A stretch of 64,000 nucleotides of DNA from Pseudotamlana agarivorans (GTDB taxonomy: Bacteria; Bacteroidota; Bacteroidia; Flavobacteriales; Flavobacteriaceae), in NCBI RefSeq assembly GCF_001642835.1, contig NZ_LXEI01000001.1, positions 558,001-622,000 on the forward strand, written 5' to 3'. Positions within the stretch are counted from its first letter, which is position 1. Each line of letters starts with the position of its first letter. Under the pieces are notes generated by a model, which saw only the letters and a program-made list of their open reading frames with translations, was not told the origin of the DNA and ran no database searches. A program made the translations under genes and the position numbers. Below, one piece after another: positions 46,290 to 56,700 of this stretch.

Positions 46290-47492
46290 ATGCAACAACC
46301 CATTTCCATTACAGCCATATCGTCTATTTCTTCCTTAGGAAAAACATCCGACGAAGTATGGCAAAGTTATTTAAACAACAACCATTGTCTGACTTCAAAA
46401 TCCGTTTTGAATCAAAAGCTACCGGTGGCACAAATTCCGGAGCATGCTAAAGGGGATATTGAGTCTTTAAAGCAGTCCGATCAAAAATATAAGTCTTTAG
46501 ACAATTCTGTTTTATATGCCATTTACGCTTCTAGAGCTGCTGTAAAACAAGCAAAATGGAAGGCTAGCGATAATTTCGGCATCAACTTAGGATCTTCCCG
46601 TGGCGCTACCGAACTTTTTGAAACTTATTACGACTCCTTTCTACAATCCAATAAAGCTGAAACCTTAAGTTCGCCAACCACAACCTTAGGCAATATTGCC
46701 TCTTGGGTGGCTCACGATTTACAAACCGAAGGCCCAGAAATAAGTCATTCCATAACCTGTTCTACAGCTTTACATGCCATGTTAAATGGTATCGCATGGA
46801 TTAATTCTGGCATGTGTAATAAATTTTTGGTTGGAGGAAGTGAGGCGCCATTAACGCCCTTTACCCTTGCCCAGATGCAAGCGCTAAAAATATATTCGCA
46901 AGTTAAAATTCAAGTTGATTGTCACACTGAGCCTGTCGAAGCGCATGAAGCAACATTCCCATGTCGCGCCTTAGATCTTGAAAAAACCAAAAACACCATG
47001 GTGCTAGGCGAAGGTGCTTCCGTAGCTTGTTTGGAAGCTGGCATTCAGGAGGACGCCCTTGCTGTTATTAGCGGCTATGGCTATGCTACCGAAATATTAA
47101 AACATAATATTTCTATTTCTAGCGATGCACAATGTTTCCAGAAATCGATGAAAATGGCCTTAGGCGATTTAAATCCCGATGAGGTCGATGTTATTGTCAT
47201 GCATGCACCAGGGACTATAAAAGGCGATTTATCGGAAGTAAAAGCCATTGAAAAAGTGTTCCCTAATCCACCGTCACTTACCACAAACAAATGGAAAATT
47301 GGACATACTTTTGGGGCTTCCGGGTCGTTAAGTATCGAGTTGGCGGTTTTGATGCTTCAAAAGCAACACTTTATAAGTGTTCCTTATTTAAAGGATCAAA
47401 AACAACCAAATAGAATTAAAAACATACTAGTAAACGCTGTTGGTTTTGGAGGCAACGCGGTTTCTATATTATTAACCAAGGCAGGCGATTAA
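46290..47492 (+). CDS. beta-ketoacyl-ACP synthase I/II-like protein in the biotin cluster
   Basis: 400 residues from ATG 46290 (MQQPISITAISS); upstream codons lie in a REP palindrome. Thiolase fold with a complete condensing triad: Cys157 in SITCSTALHA, His305 in VMHAPGTIKGD, His339 in KIGHTFGASG. In this position it may build the pimeloyl moiety or its precursor, since no bioC, bioH, bioW or bioZ is present. Oddities: residues 205-222 (VKIQVDCHTEPVEAHEAT) look like an insertion encoded by a REP-family repeat, and the C-terminus TKAGD plus stop fall in another repeat, with a divergent second copy of the tail just downstream. Confidence 0.85.
   Translation: MQQPISITAISSISSLGKTSDEVWQSYLNNNHCLTSKSVLNQKLPVAQIPEHAKGDIESLKQSDQKYKSLDNSVLYAIYASRAAVKQAKWKASDNFGINLGSSRGATELFETYYDSFLQSNKAETLSSPTTTLGNIASWVAHDLQTEGPEISHSITCSTALHAMLNGIAWINSGMCNKFLVGGSEAPLTPFTLAQMQALKIYSQVKIQVDCHTEPVEAHEATFPCRALDLEKTKNTMVLGEGASVACLEAGIQEDALAVISGYGYATEILKHNISISSDAQCFQKSMKMALGDLNPDEVDVIVMHAPGTIKGDLSEVKAIEKVFPNPPSLTTNKWKIGHTFGASGSLSIELAVLMLQKQHFISVPYLKDQKQPNRIKNILVNAVGFGGNAVSILLTKAGD
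46919..46940 (+). repeat. REP-family half-element inside a coding sequence
   Basis: TTGTCACACTGAGCCTGTCG followed by AA, matching 19 of 22 bases of the intergenic copy at 36216-36237 (opposite strand). It is read in frame as part of DCHTEPVE in the ketoacyl synthase. Confidence 0.75.
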
Positions 47493-47556
47493 GTTCCTGC
47501 CCTTACGGGAGGCATTTGTGGGCAGTGCCGTTAGCATTTTAATAAGTAAAAGCTAA
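47480..47556 (+). pseudogene. REP-like spacer and divergent second copy of the ketoacyl synthase tail
   Basis: GGCAGG...CCTGCC (47480-47501) spans the stop codon. Then 47512-47556 reads AFVGSAVSILISKS and stop, aligned with GFGGNAVSILLTK at the real gene end (8 of 12 residues after the first, about 64% DNA identity). It has no start and is the remnant of a second, related 3' end. Confidence 0.6.
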
Positions 47557-47576
47557 AGTCATTCCCATATTATTAC

Positions 47577-47584
47577 TATTTTTG
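47577..47584 (+). promoter_or_regulatory. -7 element of bioB
   Basis: TATTTTTG, a full match, 23 nt before the ATG at 47608. bioB can therefore be transcribed on its own as well as from upstream. Confidence 0.55.
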
Positions 47585-47607
47585 ACCCAAATTAAGTATT
47601 GGCTATT

Positions 47608-48708
47608 ATGAGTGAGATGAGACACAATTGGACCAAAGAAGAAATTTTAGAGATTTATAACAAACCTTTTATGGATTTGCTTTATGAAGCAGCAACAATT
47701 CACCGTTTGCATCATGACCCAAATACCGTTCAGGTGTCAACTTTATTATCTATAAAAACAGGAGGATGTTCAGAAGATTGTGGCTATTGCCCACAAGCAG
47801 CTAGATACCACACCGATATTGAAGGGAACGATTTAATGTCTGTGCAACAAGTTAAAGCACAAGCTTTACGCGCTAAATCAGGCGGAAGTTCACGTGTTTG
47901 TATGGGAGCTGCATGGCGTAATGTAAAAGATGGCGAGGAGTTCGATCAAGTTTTAGAAATGGTAAGAACCATTAATAAACTAGATATGGAAGTGTGTTGC
48001 ACCCTTGGAATGGTCACCGAAAATCAAGCGAAGCGTTTGGCTGAAGCTGGTTTATATGCTTACAATCATAATTTAGATTCTTCGGAAGAATATTATAAAG
48101 AAGTGATTTCAACCCGTGGTTATCAAGATCGTTTAGATACTATTGATAATGTTCGTAAAACCAATGTTACGGTTTGTAGTGGTGGTATTATTGGTATGGG
48201 TGAAAATATTGAAGATCGTGCTGGTATGTTAGTGGCGCTTTCTACTTTAAATCCGCAACCAGAATCGACACCAATAAACGCTTTAGTAGCTGTTGAAGGA
48301 ACGCCTTTAGAAGATCAAGAACCTGTTTCTATTTGGGATATGGTACGTATGGTAGCCACCACAAGAATTGTGATGCCAGAAACTCAAGTACGTTTAAGCG
48401 CAGGGCGTACGCAAATGACTAGAGAAGGTCAGGCCATGTGTTTCTTTGCAGGAGCAAATTCTATTTTTGCAGGAGATAAGCTATTAACTACTCCAAATCC
48501 AGATGTGAACGAAGACATGAAAATGTTCGAATTATTAGGATTAAAACCTCAAAAACCATTCACTAAAAAAGTACAGCCAAAAACGGTTGAAGCTCAAGAT
48601 TCTAAAATTGAAGCTTTAGGCGAAAAACCAAAATGGACACGCCCAGAACATAAAATTGAACGTAACGAAGCGGCAAGAGCTTTAAGAAAAGAGGCGTCAC
48701 AAGATTAA
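47608..48708 (+). CDS. bioB: biotin synthase
   Basis: 366 residues from ATG 47608; the frame opens at a TTG 9 bp earlier. Radical-SAM cluster motif GCSEDCGYCPQ (CxxxCxxC near residue 50), further conserved Cys in CTLGM and VCSGGIIGMGE (2Fe-2S ligands), and conserved Arg in QVRLSAGRTQM. It inserts sulfur into dethiobiotin. The C-terminal 45 residues are charged and poorly structured, typical in length. Last gene of the cluster; ends at a bidirectional terminator. Confidence 0.96.
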   Translation: MSEMRHNWTKEEILEIYNKPFMDLLYEAATIHRLHHDPNTVQVSTLLSIKTGGCSEDCGYCPQAARYHTDIEGNDLMSVQQVKAQALRAKSGGSSRVCMGAAWRNVKDGEEFDQVLEMVRTINKLDMEVCCTLGMVTENQAKRLAEAGLYAYNHNLDSSEEYYKEVISTRGYQDRLDTIDNVRKTNVTVCSGGIIGMGENIEDRAGMLVALSTLNPQPESTPINALVAVEGTPLEDQEPVSIWDMVRMVATTRIVMPETQVRLSAGRTQMTREGQAMCFFAGANSIFAGDKLLTTPNPDVNEDMKMFELLGLKPQKPFTKKVQPKTVEAQDSKIEALGEKPKWTRPEHKIERNEAARALRKEASQD

Positions 48709-48731
48709 GTAAGTGCTTCGCATAAAAAATA

Positions 48732-48770
48732 AAAGCCCCGAATTTGATTGGTATCAGATTCGGGGTTTTT
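48732..48770. terminator. bidirectional terminator after bioB
   Basis: CCCCGAAT-t-TGAT / ATCA-g-ATTCGGGG with loop TGGT, flanked by A-rich and T-rich tracts. It serves bioB and possibly the convergent cargo gene. Confidence 0.85.
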
Positions 48771-48820
48771 ATTTTATTCTTAAAGGCCAGGTTTACACGC
48801 CTAAACCACTCAATACCTCA

Positions 48821-51800
48821 TCAATTAGCAACTACCACTTTTCTAGAAACCTCAGCATCTGAAGTTTTGATTGAAAACACATAAACGTCGGAAGCGAAAC
48901 GTATAGGCACACTAATTTTCTTGTCTGAAGACTGAATTGTAACATCCAAAACCTCTTGGCCCAGTACATTTACGGCCTTTAGGCTCTTAACATTTGTAGC
49001 TTTAGGATTACTAATAACAATATTATCGTTCTGGTTATTGAAATACAGTTGAAGTTGGTTATTACTCTCTGAATTTACACCTAAGGATTCTGATGCTTCT
49101 GAAAAAGCAATCGCAAAACGATCTTCTATTAATCCGCTATCAACATTTACAAAAAAGGTCCCCGATTTTAAATCATGATAAGTATCGTAATCTTTTAAAT
49201 AGATATCATAGTCTTCAGCAGCATATTCTAAACTGTCAATTTTGATTTCGATCAAGCCTCCCGATTGCGTTTTTACGCTAAGTGGTAAAACAGTTTGTGT
49301 GGTAATCGTATCTACTCCTTGAATAAAATATTCGGATTGATCGATGCTCCAGTACATATCTTCGGCATTATCTTCGTTCACAGGAGCATCATAACCCCAA
49401 TCGTAATGAAGTGATGCCTTTTTATCTACGGTAGTTAATAACTGGCGTTTATAACCCTTTGGCGACTGGAAGCCCAGTCTGAATTTGGGCCTGGCGTCTG
49501 TAGTTTTTGCGGTTGTTATTTTCGATGCTTTAGTCGTTGTTTCTTTAATAAAAATGGAATTATCGTATGTTTCTCTATTGTAGACACGCTGGCCATTATT
49601 AAAAACAATATCGGTACTCGTCTGGCTACCGGCAGCTTTAACAAAAAAGCCTTGAGCTACTGGAATATATTGTGTTGGCACTTTTGTGCCTGGCCCTCCA
49701 TTCGGACTCACCCCAGCAGCAGGCGTTGTAGCAGCCGAGCCTACACCACCAGAAAGGTTATACATAGCATAACCACCCTCATACTCCTTTAAGTAATGAG
49801 AATTCCCACCATAGTGGTCCCAAAAATAAAGTGTACCCTCAATAGTATTTTGGTTATCGGTTAAAAATTGATCGGCATCTAATGCCGATGGATATGGGTT
49901 ACCCACCAAATATTCGTTACCAGGATTTAAGGTAAGGGTAAAATCCCCATTGTTAGGCATCCCTGTAAAAGTGTAGTTCTGTGTTTGAGTTAAGTCTGTA
50001 TTAGTGGTGGTCCCTTTCATGGTAAACCCTTGTCCAACGACTAACTCTCCCGTACTTTTTATCCGCTCCCAAGCGTAATAATTATCAGCTAAAGCATCCT
50101 CAAATTTATACAACCAAAACTCCGAAATTGTAACAGGGCTTTGTGAACCATTATAACCACCTGTATATTGTACTAGGTTCGAGCCGTTATACAAGATGCC
50201 TCCAACAGTATATTTGCCACTGCCATTATTAACAGGAGAGCTCCAATAATTATAGGTATATAAGTTCTGTACCCCTTGTTGGTCACGTTCTATTACGCCA
50301 TCGCCCGACCCCAAAACACTTTCTGTAGTCTGCAGCAATTGCCCCTCGCCTTGTAAATCGATTAAACCACCAGTACCAATATCTAAATACCATGAGTTTT
50401 CTAGCTTTTTATTGTTTTTAAATTCGAAATGAGCTCCTGGGTCAATAATTAATCCTAGGTTAACAACATCGACACCATTATTGCTGTTATTAGAATGGTT
50501 ATTTGTAATGTGATTTTTTACATGTACAATAGCTGCTTCATGCTCAGGATAATCTGTAATATCCCAAACATCACCATGCAACCAAACGTTAACATCACCC
50601 CAATTGCCATCGTTTGTGGTTTCAAAAGGTAGTGGAGCGGTTTGAAAAAAGATGTCTTTAACATTGTAAATAGTGGCACCTGAGGTGTTTTTACCTGAAA
50701 TATCAATTAATTTATCGTCTTGATACGTGTCCATTTTGTAATAGCGAACTAAAGTACTTCCAAAATCGGACGCTATATCCAAAGGAATGATTTTTCCACT
50801 GTTAAAACTGTTGTTATCGTCCAATTCTTGATACACCATGCGTTTTACCTCATTTTCAGTGAGGGCTCTATTGAAAACGCGCACTTCGTCTATTTCACCT
50901 TTAAAATGACCAATGGCACTACCTTCTGGACCAGTACCAATATTAAAGGTGTTTATTGATGCTGAATTAGTTATAGGACCACTAAAGGCAGTTGTTTTAG
51001 CCAATTCTCCATTTACATAAAATCGAACCTCATTATCAGCATCAGAATACGTACAGGCTAAGTGTGCCCAGGTACCGATAGGCACAGGTACAATTGCATC
51101 AAGCTTACCATTTACGAAAACATCGACATTAGTTCCAATATAAAGAAAATTAATCCCATGTTCTCCTATAATGAACTCCCCTCCAGTTGGCGTATCAGGT
51201 TTCACCCAACACATCATGGTTCCTTCACTAGTACCATTTAAAAACTGGGGTTCTTGTACATAATCGTTACGGCCATCGAAATACAGACTATAACTGTCAT
51301 TCAGATCCCTAGGCGATCCAAAAACGGTATCGTCCTCATCACGGGAATCAACGATACCATCGCCATCAGTGTCAGTATTTGGTGTAATCATGCCTGTAGA
51401 AGCATCTATAGTTAGTAAAGGCAGATAAATATCACCTAATGTTATGGTATTATGTATCGGATCAATAAAGTCCCATATCGTATCTCCATTTACATTTTCA
51501 GGATTTGCATAGATTGTTAACCCAAATCCATCTTTATCATCTATACGATCTAAAATGCCATCACCATCGCTATCGACACCATCGCCAACGCCGTTTCCAG
51601 TAACATCAACATCACCAAAACTATCGTATTCAAGTGCATCGAATACCCCGTCGTTATCGGAGTCTAAATCTAAGTAATTTGGGACACCATCACCATCGCT
51701 ATCGGTCCCTAGAGTTAAATTAGTTATATCTATATGTTGCGTTCCTCCACTTTCAAAATCATCATGTACACCATTAGTATTAGAATCTATCCAATTATCA

Positions 51801-53257
51801 CCAAATAAAGTAGCATCCTTATCCGTATCTAAAAATTCCTTTCTTAATTCTACGATATTTGGAATGCCATCGTTATCATCGTCAAGATCATTTATGTCGG
51901 CAACACCATCACCATCGCTATCACAGTATTCTTGTGTTATACGAATATCATCTAGAGCAAAATCATTTCCAGAAGCATCTACTTGTATATCTGTTAATAC
52001 CACAATAATGGTATCTTCATCAGTGGTAAATGTAGGAGCTGTAATGGTTTGCCAATCTGAAGGTGAAATTACGGCGCTTGTACCACTTGAAGTGATATCG
52101 GTTATAGCGTCGCTGTTATCGTCTTTACTATGTATTTTTAATAATTCAACAGAATCACTTGCCAGCGATGTTGTGCCATCGCTTCTAAAGATTTCCATTT
52201 TTATAATAGGATTTTTGCGATTGCTATCAGGTTCTTTAACATCTAAATTAACGGCATAAAAACTATATGATATAGGTATGTTTGGTGTTATTCCTGTAAC
52301 TGTTATGGTATAAGCTACAGTGCTGCCTCCAGCATCACCATCAAAAATAGCCATACGTCCGTTGGTATCATTCATGGTATGGTCTTCCATAGCCCCCCAG
52401 TCTCCGTTTAGGCCTGTCCAAGCAGCAATCTGACTGTCACTGGCATCATGAAACAGCGTATACTCTCCATTAGAAACATTATCGGAAGAGTTTCCGGTAT
52501 AAGGGCCTGCCTCATATGCATAAGCTGAACTAGAACCTGTAACCCCAGCTGACGGAATGGACTCTCGCGTTGTACCAGATCCGAAGTCTTCATGTAACAA
52601 GACCACTTGCGCTTTTGTAGCAGAAGTTTTTGATTCACAAAGAGTGGTTTCATCCTCATCTAAAATACCATCGTTATCATCGTCTAAATCAATGTTATCG
52701 GTAATACCATCGCCATCGGTATCGGGGTAAGCGCTACTAGCTCCCCCTGGAACTCCAAAAATTTCAATTTCATTTATACTAACATAACTACTAGAAAAAC
52801 CAGAACCTCCAGTAACTCGAAGTCTAACATACCTACCAACACTTGGTGTGGTAAAATTAGTATTACTACCTACATTACCCGATGAGCTTATTAAAGTTGT
52901 ATATGTTCCATTAATTCCAACTGCTTCAGTAGCAACTTCTATTGTAAATTCATAATTCCTATCTTGATATGTATTTAATGTAAAACTTGATAAGGTATAC
53001 TCCCCTTTTAAATCGAAAGTAGCAGACTTTGGATATTGAGGGGAAGCATTTACCGCCCATCTGGAATCAGAATCACTTTCATCAATATCGCCATCAATTA
53101 AATTATCTAATGAAGTACTTGGTTGGGTATCACCCGTTATTGTAACACCTGGTACTTGTAATACATCTACTTGTGCGTAAATTGAATAATGTGCTGTTAA
53201 AAAAAACAATAGAAAAAAGTATACGCTTTTACTGATGTGTAAATTAAATAGTACCAT
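48821..53257 (-). CDS. giant T9SS type A cargo: F5/8 type C, thrombospondin type-3 and LamG-like domains
   Basis: 1478 residues. Signal peptide (cleaved after YSIYAQ). F5/8 type C-like domain (about 30-170, RYVRLRVTGGSG ... INEIEIFG). Calcium-type TSP3 repeats (DTDGDGITDNIDLDDDNDG and similar, about 178-200 and 445-650), a CBM-like insert (about 220-440), and a LamG/concanavalin domain (about 660-810, MCWVKPDTPTGGEF). A long beta-rich body contains EYLVGNPYPSALDADQF, and the type A sorting domain (about 1400-1478, LKAVNVLGQEVLDVTIQ) closes it. It is a paralogue of the 53716-58854 gene. Probably a surface adhesin or glycan-binding protein. Confidence 0.85.
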   Translation of the reverse strand: MVLFNLHISKSVYFFLLFFLTAHYSIYAQVDVLQVPGVTITGDTQPSTSLDNLIDGDIDESDSDSRWAVNASPQYPKSATFDLKGEYTLSSFTLNTYQDRNYEFTIEVATEAVGINGTYTTLISSSGNVGSNTNFTTPSVGRYVRLRVTGGSGFSSSYVSINEIEIFGVPGGASSAYPDTDGDGITDNIDLDDDNDGILDEDETTLCESKTSATKAQVVLLHEDFGSGTTRESIPSAGVTGSSSAYAYEAGPYTGNSSDNVSNGEYTLFHDASDSQIAAWTGLNGDWGAMEDHTMNDTNGRMAIFDGDAGGSTVAYTITVTGITPNIPISYSFYAVNLDVKEPDSNRKNPIIKMEIFRSDGTTSLASDSVELLKIHSKDDNSDAITDITSSGTSAVISPSDWQTITAPTFTTDEDTIIVVLTDIQVDASGNDFALDDIRITQEYCDSDGDGVADINDLDDDNDGIPNIVELRKEFLDTDKDATLFGDNWIDSNTNGVHDDFESGGTQHIDITNLTLGTDSDGDGVPNYLDLDSDNDGVFDALEYDSFGDVDVTGNGVGDGVDSDGDGILDRIDDKDGFGLTIYANPENVNGDTIWDFIDPIHNTITLGDIYLPLLTIDASTGMITPNTDTDGDGIVDSRDEDDTVFGSPRDLNDSYSLYFDGRNDYVQEPQFLNGTSEGTMMCWVKPDTPTGGEFIIGEHGINFLYIGTNVDVFVNGKLDAIVPVPIGTWAHLACTYSDADNEVRFYVNGELAKTTAFSGPITNSASINTFNIGTGPEGSAIGHFKGEIDEVRVFNRALTENEVKRMVYQELDDNNSFNSGKIIPLDIASDFGSTLVRYYKMDTYQDDKLIDISGKNTSGATIYNVKDIFFQTAPLPFETTNDGNWGDVNVWLHGDVWDITDYPEHEAAIVHVKNHITNNHSNNSNNGVDVVNLGLIIDPGAHFEFKNNKKLENSWYLDIGTGGLIDLQGEGQLLQTTESVLGSGDGVIERDQQGVQNLYTYNYWSSPVNNGSGKYTVGGILYNGSNLVQYTGGYNGSQSPVTISEFWLYKFEDALADNYYAWERIKSTGELVVGQGFTMKGTTTNTDLTQTQNYTFTGMPNNGDFTLTLNPGNEYLVGNPYPSALDADQFLTDNQNTIEGTLYFWDHYGGNSHYLKEYEGGYAMYNLSGGVGSAATTPAAGVSPNGGPGTKVPTQYIPVAQGFFVKAAGSQTSTDIVFNNGQRVYNRETYDNSIFIKETTTKASKITTAKTTDARPKFRLGFQSPKGYKRQLLTTVDKKASLHYDWGYDAPVNEDNAEDMYWSIDQSEYFIQGVDTITTQTVLPLSVKTQSGGLIEIKIDSLEYAAEDYDIYLKDYDTYHDLKSGTFFVNVDSGLIEDRFAIAFSEASESLGVNSESNNQLQLYFNNQNDNIVISNPKATNVKSLKAVNVLGQEVLDVTIQSSDKKISVPIRFASDVYVFSIKTSDAEVSRKVVVAN

Positions 53258-53357
53258 GAGAGTTGGGCTAGTTACGAGGTCGCTCGGTGTAATTGTAGAA
53301 AACCTTAATAGATAATTACAAAGTAATCAATTAATCAACCAAACTGGTTTACCAGAT

Positions 53358-53365
53358 CAAAAGTA
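53358..53365 (-). promoter_or_regulatory. -7 element of the 48821-53257 gene
   Basis: TACTTTTG on the minus strand, a full match; leader about 95 nt. Confidence 0.45.
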
Positions 53366-53396
53366 AATAATAAATTAAAACAGCCAAAAAGAGGGA

Positions 53397-53413
53397 TGTT
53401 TTTTCGATGAAAA
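53397..53413 (-). promoter_or_regulatory. motif shared by the two giant cargo promoters (copy 1)
   Basis: Plus strand TGTTTTTTCGATGAAAA, 31 bp upstream of the -7 element. Copy 2 differs at one base. An inverted repeat lies immediately beyond it. Confidence 0.45.
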
Positions 53414-53617
53414 TCACTGACTTACAGTGATTCCCATGTTTATTTTACGAAATCAGCAAGAAAAGCACTACTTTTTTAGATTAATTTTTGACTACTTAAA
53501 CCTTATCATGAGAATTTTTAAAGATTTAGATAGTAGACATACGCTAATTTGAAGCGTGCGCAGAATGTATTTGTTTGATAAATTTAATGACTACCATATA
53601 TGACATTCATAGCATAC

Positions 53618-53660
53618 AAAAACACCTCTACAATCTGGTTTTAATAGATTGTAGAGGTGT
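53618..53660 (-). terminator. terminator of the 53716-58854 gene
   Basis: 15-bp perfect stem ACACCTCTACAATCT / AGATTGTAGAGGTGT with a 9-nt loop, followed on the minus strand by TTTTTG. Confidence 0.9.
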
Positions 53661-53715
53661 GTTAAAAGCGTCGATTTAGAGTTCGCTTTAAAGATTCAAC
53701 ATCATACAAACGGCC

Positions 53716-56700
53716 TTACTCCGAAATCACTATTTTTTTAGAAACTTCCGTCCCATCTACAATCATTGAGCATACATACACCCCTGATGCTAAGCTGGTA
53801 GGTAGACTTATTTTTGTATCGGAAGCATGCACAGGATATTCAAAAACCATCTGACCAAGCATATTCACGGCCTTTAAACCTTCGATGTTCATGCTATTAG
53901 GGTTGTTAATGATGATGCTAGAACTTTGCTTGTTATAAAACAGCCCTAAACTTTGGATGTTTTCTTCAACAATATCTAATGTATTTCCTTCAGTAGAAAA
54001 GGCAATTGCAAAACGATCACTAATGAGTCCGCTATCAACATTCACGAAAAATGAACCTGCTTTTAAATCGTGAAAAGTATCGTAATCCTTCAAATATACC
54101 GGCACATCATCAGGTAGGTTTTCTAAGGCATGTATACTTATTTCAATTAAACCTCCCGATTTGGTTTTTACGGTTAATGGCAGAACAGTTTGTTCGGTTA
54201 TAGCATCAATCCCTTGAATAACATAATCGGCATTTTCAACCTCCCAATACATATCTTCTATATTGGTTTCATTTATTAGTCCGTCGTAACCCCAATCTAC
54301 ACCCATGGTAGCATGATCATCAACCGTCGTTAATAATTGGCGTACATATCCTTTTGGCGATTCGTAATTGATTCTAATTTTTGGTCGAAGATCTTCATTC
54401 TTTGAACCCTCTTGCTTCGATGTTTTAGTACTGGCATTTTTTACAAAAACAGAGGTATTTGTACTTTCGGTTACAAAAATTCTTTGATCGTTTTCGAAGA
54501 CAATATCTGCTTCTGTAGCCGTATCGGCCTTTACAAAGAAACCTTGTCCTACAGGAATATAGCGATGTGGTGTTTTTTCTGGGGAAGCCGAATGACTAGG
54601 GGCAGCTGCGGCTGCAGTTCCTGTCATTGCCGGTGTCCCTCCTGAATAATTATAAACCCCATAACCACCTTCGTAATCCTTAGAATAATGTGAATTCCCA
54701 CCATAGTGCTCCCAGAAATATAGGGTACCATCTAAAGCGCTTTGGTTATCTTCTAAAAATTCATGAGCATCAATAGCTGAAGGGTATGGATTCCCAACCA
54801 GGTACTCATTGCCAGGATGAATTTTTAACGTGATCTCACCATTATTAGGAACCCCTTTAAACGTATAGTTTTGTTCTGGTTTGCTTCCTTTAGCTCCAGG
54901 ACCTTTCATGGTATAACCTTCACCAACAAACATTTCTCCAGTACTCTTCATATGTTGCCATAAGGCATAGGTGTCACTTTTATTATTTGCGTATTTCCAA
55001 ATCCAATATTCGGCAATAGAGATTGATGTGTCGGTTTTCACTCCATCGTAACCCCCTATAAAACTAATCGGTTTTGGGTTATATTCATCCGAGCCATCCA
55101 TTAACACACTTGCAACGGTATAACTTTCATCGCCATCAACAGCGCTATTAGGATTTGAACTGTGTACAGGCGATGACCAATAATTATAGTTATGTTGAGA
55201 AGTTTCACCTTGCTGATCAACTTCTAAAGCACCCTGGGTACCAGCTACCAAATCACTGTCTTTGGTTTGTATTAATTGAGATTCCCCATGTAAATCGATA
55301 TCACCATTCAACTCTAAATACCAAGTATTATTTAAATCGGAGTCATTTAAAACATCAAGTCGTGCATTTTCATCAACAATCAAACCTAAAGTGGTATGTG
55401 AATAGCTGGTGGTGACTTCGTGAGCTACATTAACGATTACCCATTCGTTAATATTCGCTTCATCATCAATATCCCAAACATCGCCATGTAACCAGGTTGA
55501 CTTACTTCCCCAGTCGCCATTTGCCATTGTCTCAAAAGGAAGTGGTGCCGTTTGCCCCATAATGTCTTTCACATTATAAATGGTTGCTACTGCACTGTTA
55601 TTAAGTGAATGATCTTTTAATTTATCATCTTGAAAATCATCTAATTTATAATAACGCTGTAATCCTGAAGAAAGATTGGAATTTATTTGTTTAGGAATAA
55701 TTTGACCTTGATTTAAATCAGTTTCATCTAATTCTTGATAAATCATTTTTCTAATTGGGCTTGAATATATAGCTTCATTAAATACACGAACTTCATCAAT
55801 TTCCCCCATAAAATAATTAGAATTACTATCGGGAGTACGCCCAATACTGAAACTTGAAGTTGATGCGGCTAAACCTCCAGAAGCACTTACTTTGTCTGCT
55901 GAAAAATTTCCATTAGTGTATAACCATAAATGATCTCCAAAACGAGCCGTTACATGAATCCAAACTCCAGTAGCTAAAGGTTCATCACTGGTTATTGTTT
56001 TTCCACCACCACTGGCAATTAAATTGTTGTTACTATCGAGCTGCATATAAAAATTATCCTGCCCCATAATAAATCGCGTTCCTGTTGCTGAAGGGTCAAT
56101 TTTTATCCAGCACATCAATGTCGCTTCCGCCCAACTACTCATAAACGAAGGTTCTGCCACATAATCATTACGCCCATCAAAGTACAAAGCAAACGAACCA
56201 TTTAAAGCTCTAGGCGAACCAAAAACAGCAGTATCGGTATCGAACGCGTCCAAAATACCATCCTTATCGGCGTCGGTAGACCCATCAATAACGCCATCGT
56301 TATCAGCATCGAGATGGGCGAATATTTCTGGAATATCATTGATTCCTCCAGATTTCGGATTTAAATAATCGGGAGTTCCTGAAGTGGTTTCAACAGGAGA
56401 CGCATAAGATGCTACTCCAAAACCAACGTAATTATCTATGTTATCTAAAACACCATCGCCATCACTATCGATGCCATCACCTACACCATTTCCAGTAATA
56501 TCGATATCACCTAAGCCGTCGTACTCAAGGGCATCAAAAACACCATCGTTATCAGAGTCTAAATCTAAATAATTAGGTACACCATCACCATCAAAATCGG
56601 TCCCCGGAGTTAAATTGGTTATATCTATATGATTTGTTCCTCCGCTTTCAAAATCGTCATGCACACCATTTGTATTAGAATCTATCCAATTATCACCTAA

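Larger units (their letters stand above)
53258..53617. other. regulatory intergenic region upstream of the 48821-53257 cargo gene
   Basis: No gene. It holds a -7 element (53358-53365), a shared motif TGTTTTTTCGATGAAAA (53397-53413) and the hairpin AATCACTG-actta-CAGTGATT (53412-53432). Confidence 0.55.

Noticed and set aside
51340-51930. Short regularly spaced DNA repeats resembling a CRISPR array
   Set aside because: They encode DxDxDG thrombospondin type-3 repeats in frame; there are no constant repeats with unique spacers and no cas genes.
51864-52259. 131-codon plus-strand ORF inside a cargo gene
   Set aside because: It is antisense to the TSP3 region of a clear 1478-residue T9SS protein; the composition is Ser-rich shadow.
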